Shown: in pieces, positions 41,379 to 43,032 of the stretch
Layout: each line of letters opens with the position of its first letter
How positions within the stretch are numbered: the first letter of the stretch is position 1
From: Candidatus Sungbacteria bacterium RIFCSPLOWO2_01_FULL_47_32
Lineage (GTDB): Bacteria > Patescibacteriota > Minisyncoccia > Sungbacterales > GWA2-42-14
Assembly: GCA_001820685.1 (NCBI GenBank)
Contig: MHQP01000001.1
Span: forward strand, 1 to 43,032
Length of the DNA stretch: 43,032 nucleotides
Reading direction: 5' to 3'
The notes under the pieces: model-generated
What the model was told of the DNA's origin: nothing
What the model saw: the letters and a program-made list of their open reading frames with translations, nothing else
Database searches by the model: none
Translations under genes and position numbers: made by a program

Positions 41379-41422
41379 TGACAAATAAATAGAAAGGCTG
41401 TATACTGTGATTAAGTTCTTTT
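41378..41422 (+). promoter_or_regulatory. Promoter and AAGTTCTTTT motif of membrane gene 4
   Basis: TTGACA (41378-41383), 17 nt, TATACT (41401-41406), 6-nt gap, AAGTTCTTTT (41413-41422). Confidence 0.8.
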
Positions 41423-41443
41423 TTGTCGGTTTGGGGTGTGGCA

Positions 41444-41551
41444 ATGGTTGCAGTTCTTGTCATCGTTGGCATTTGGGCGCTTTTTGCAGGTAAGATTTTT
41501 CTTGCCATAATCGCGTTTGGTGCCGCATATCTATTAATAAGTAGAAAATAA
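41444..41551 (+). CDS. Micro membrane protein 4 of the array (35 aa)
   Basis: 35 codons, ATG at 41444 to TAA, too short for usual gene calls. A single hydrophobic helix with a Gly-Lys break (MVAVLVIVGIWALFAG, then KIFLAIIAFGAAYLL) ending in SRK. The reading is credible because it is bounded by a strong promoter, the shared leader motif and a terminator, like genes 1 to 3. SD is weak. Function unknown; it may be the shortened member of the array. Confidence 0.55.
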   Translation: MVAVLVIVGIWALFAGKIFLAIIAFGAAYLLISRK

Positions 41552-41558
41552 ATAAACT

Positions 41559-41579
41559 AGCCAGAAATGGCTTTTTTTA
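41559..41579 (+). terminator. Terminator of gene 4
   Basis: AGCCA/TGGCT stem with GAAA loop (41559-41572), T7. Confidence 0.85.
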
Positions 41580-41606
41580 TTGCCTTTTTTATGCTAGTTT
41601 ATTGAT

Positions 41607-41684
41607 ATGGCTGAAAAATATGAGCCTGTCATAGGCCTCGTCCCGATTTGTAAAATTCTGAAATGTTCTATACTTACATTTTAA
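41607..41684 (+). pseudogene. Stranded N-terminus of GatB
   Basis: ATG at 41607 reads MAEKYEPVIGL, the typical beginning of GatB (KYEPVIGLEIH), then diverges (VPICKILK) and stops after 25 codons. The whole gatB restarts 379 nt downstream as MKLDPIIGLEIH, with the GIY-YIG gene between. A TAGTTT -10-like box ends 6 nt before this ATG. It looks like the original gene start separated from its body. Confidence 0.6.
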
Positions 41685-41989
41685 TCTCAAAAAATAGCGG
41701 GCGATATTATATTGGCGCAACCGGAGACTTAAAAGTCAGGATTTTTGCGCATAACCATGGTAAAGTAAGGTCAACAGGTAGCTATAAACCGTGGGAATTG
41801 TTTTATTTTGAAGAATTTTTCTCGATGGGCCAGGCCCTTAGGCGAGAAAAACAGATAAAAAAGTGGAAAAGTCGCGACGCCATTAGGCGCTTAGGAGAAC
41901 ATTTCAGAATTTTAGACAAATCGAGGATCCTCGATTTTGTAGCCCCGAAAGGCGGGGACAAAATCGGGAAAATTCGTGCTGAAGTATGA
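41663..41989 (+). CDS. GIY-YIG endonuclease-like protein
   Basis: 108 aa. Small stand-alone GIY-YIG nuclease domain of the UPF0213 kind: MFYTYILISKNSGRYYIGATGDLKVRIFAH (GIY as TYIL, YIG as YYIGA, catalytic Arg in LKVRI), the metal-site Glu in RREKQIKKW near residue 61, and the usual trailing basic helix. Such domains cut DNA or belong to mobile endonucleases. The stop overlaps the ATG of gatB (ATGA), and the gene lies between a stranded GatB start and the GatB body. Confidence 0.85.
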   Translation: MFYTYILISKNSGRYYIGATGDLKVRIFAHNHGKVRSTGSYKPWELFYFEEFFSMGQALRREKQIKKWKSRDAIRRLGEHFRILDKSRILDFVAPKGGDKIGKIRAEV

Positions 41990-43032
41990 AACTTGACCCA
42001 ATAATCGGACTTGAGATCCACGCCGAATTAAATACTCGCACAAAGATGTTTTGCGACTCTTTGAACGACCCGGATGAAAAACATCCCAATATTAATATTT
42101 GCCCTGTTTGCATGGGACACCCGGGAACACTCCCCGTTATTAATCAAGAAGCCGTTAAAAAAGTTATTCAGGTGGGTCTTGCTCTCGGGGGAACCACTCC
42201 GGAGTTTTCCCAGTTCGACCGTAAGAATTATTTTTATCCCGACCTGCCAAAAGGATACCAGATATCTCAATACGAACACCCGCTCGTATCGGGCGGCGTC
42301 ATTGAGGTTCGGGGGCGTCCTATTCGCATAACGCGGGTTCATCTTGAAGAAGATACGGGGAGGCTCATCCATAATTCAAAAAGCGGGGGGACGCTTGTTG
42401 ATTTTAATCGCGCGGGAGTTCCTCTGATGGAACTTGTAACAGAACCCGACTTGAGGACGGGCTCCGAAGTGCGCGAGTTTGGAGAAACACTCCAGCAGAT
42501 ACTTCGATATATCGGAGCATCAAGCGCTGACATGGAAAAAGGACAGATGCGCGTTGAGGTTAACGTTTCACTAATTCCCGCGAATGCCTCACGAATTTCA
42601 CAAATACCCGAAGGCAAAGAGAAAGAATACATCCGTGGCATCGACGGTCAGTTCGTGCATATTCGCGACTTAGGTACGAAAGTGGAGATAAAGAACATCA
42701 ATTCGTTCAAGTTTGCCGCAGACGCGGTTGACTATGAGATAGAACGGCAGAGCAAGGTTTTAGACGACGGAGGGAGCGTTGTTCAGGAAACGCGCGGATG
42801 GAACGAACGAAAAGGAGAGTCGTTCTCCCAACGCCTAAAAGAAGGGTCGCATGATTATCGCTATTTTCCGGAGCCTGATCTGCCTCCGCTTTCGATATCG
42901 CGCGAACTTGTCCAGAAACTGCAGGGCTCGCTTCCGGAACTTCCCAAGCAAAAGCAGGTTCGTTTTACGGATGAATACGGTATAGATGAAAAAATAGCAA
43001 GCGTTATCGTAAGAGAAAAAACACTTGCCGAT
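41986..43032 (+). CDS. gatB: Asp-tRNA(Asn)/Glu-tRNA(Gln) amidotransferase subunit B (truncated by window edge)
   Basis: 349 codons in the window, reading off the end. With GatA and GatC it converts Glu-tRNA-Gln to Gln-tRNA-Gln (and the Asp form). Motifs: IIGLEIHAELNT, the CPVCMGHPG zinc-like loop, RKNYFYPDLPKGYQISQYE, HLEEDTGR, FNRAGVPLMELVTEPDLR, and KVEIKNINSFKF. The catalytic and kinase parts are present; the C-terminal YqeY/tail lies outside. Its start overlaps the GIY-YIG stop by 4 nt, so translation is probably coupled. Confidence 0.96.
   Translation, partial: MKLDPIIGLEIHAELNTRTKMFCDSLNDPDEKHPNINICPVCMGHPGTLPVINQEAVKKVIQVGLALGGTTPEFSQFDRKNYFYPDLPKGYQISQYEHPLVSGGVIEVRGRPIRITRVHLEEDTGRLIHNSKSGGTLVDFNRAGVPLMELVTEPDLRTGSEVREFGETLQQILRYIGASSADMEKGQMRVEVNVSLIPANASRISQIPEGKEKEYIRGIDGQFVHIRDLGTKVEIKNINSFKFAADAVDYEIERQSKVLDDGGSVVQETRGWNERKGESFSQRLKEGSHDYRYFPEPDLPPLSISRELVQKLQGSLPELPKQKQVRFTDEYGIDEKIASVIVREKTLAD

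Overview
The window reads as a chromosomal segment of a Candidate Phyla Radiation bacterium (Patescibacteria, most likely the Parcubacteria side). This is inferred from gene content and style: short, tightly packed genes; a DUF5671-type membrane protein; a family-4-like uracil-DNA glycosylase without Fe-S cysteines; a PheT without its tRNA-binding OB domain; rplK not followed by rplA; many starts without a Shine-Dalgarno sequence next to promoters that imply leaderless mRNAs; and many unrecognised small proteins. TGA is used as a stop throughout, so the UGA-glycine codes of Gracilibacteria and SR1 are not in use.

Layout. 1-5 kb: tail of an unknown gene, an unusual initiator-like tRNA-Met on the minus strand, two minus-strand unknown proteins, two small plus-strand unknowns and a CNNM/CorC-type membrane protein. 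5-10 kb: a DUF5671-like protein, then an envelope module made of a DUF350-like membrane protein, a secreted Ser/Pro-rich membrane-anchored protein and a DUF2491/DUF4178-like protein, followed by a TPM-domain protein and a small membrane protein. 10-12 kb: tRNA-Met, small genes and pyrH, then a striking nested arrangement in which an intact tRNA-Asp sits between a 5' half and a 3' half of the same tRNA. 12-22 kb: a large protein with an HExxH motif, a secreted protein, uracil-DNA glycosylase, a CutA-like protein, and an ABC ATPase separated from its likely permease by two minus-strand genes (a small unknown and a TMTC-like GT-C/TPR protein). 22-31 kb: core genes pheS-pheT, a methyltransferase, gyrB, secE, an unknown protein, nusG and rplK.

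31-40 kb is rich in nucleotide metabolism: a guanylate-kinase-like protein, tmk, a double MazG-like protein, a tandem ThyX-like protein, a DeoC-like aldolase, three nucleoside-2-deoxyribosyltransferase-like proteins and a YjjX-type NTPase. Together they suggest nucleotide salvage and clean-up. 40.4-41.6 kb holds four tiny membrane-protein genes in tandem, each with its own promoter and terminator. The window ends with a GIY-YIG nuclease gene wedged into the 5' end of gatB, leaving what looks like the original GatB N-terminus stranded upstream.

Two architectures coexist. Core genes (pheS, tmk, the UDG) have weak or no SD and start close to their -10 box. Many single accessory genes have near-consensus TTGACA promoters, good SD sites and their own terminators, and at least seven share the sequence A(A)GTTCTT(T)(T) starting 6-9 nt after the -10 box, that is, at the predicted transcript start. 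This motif, the CCCCGTTAGA-ended intergenic elements at 34.1 and 40.3 kb, and the nested tRNA-Asp locus are the observations most worth following up.
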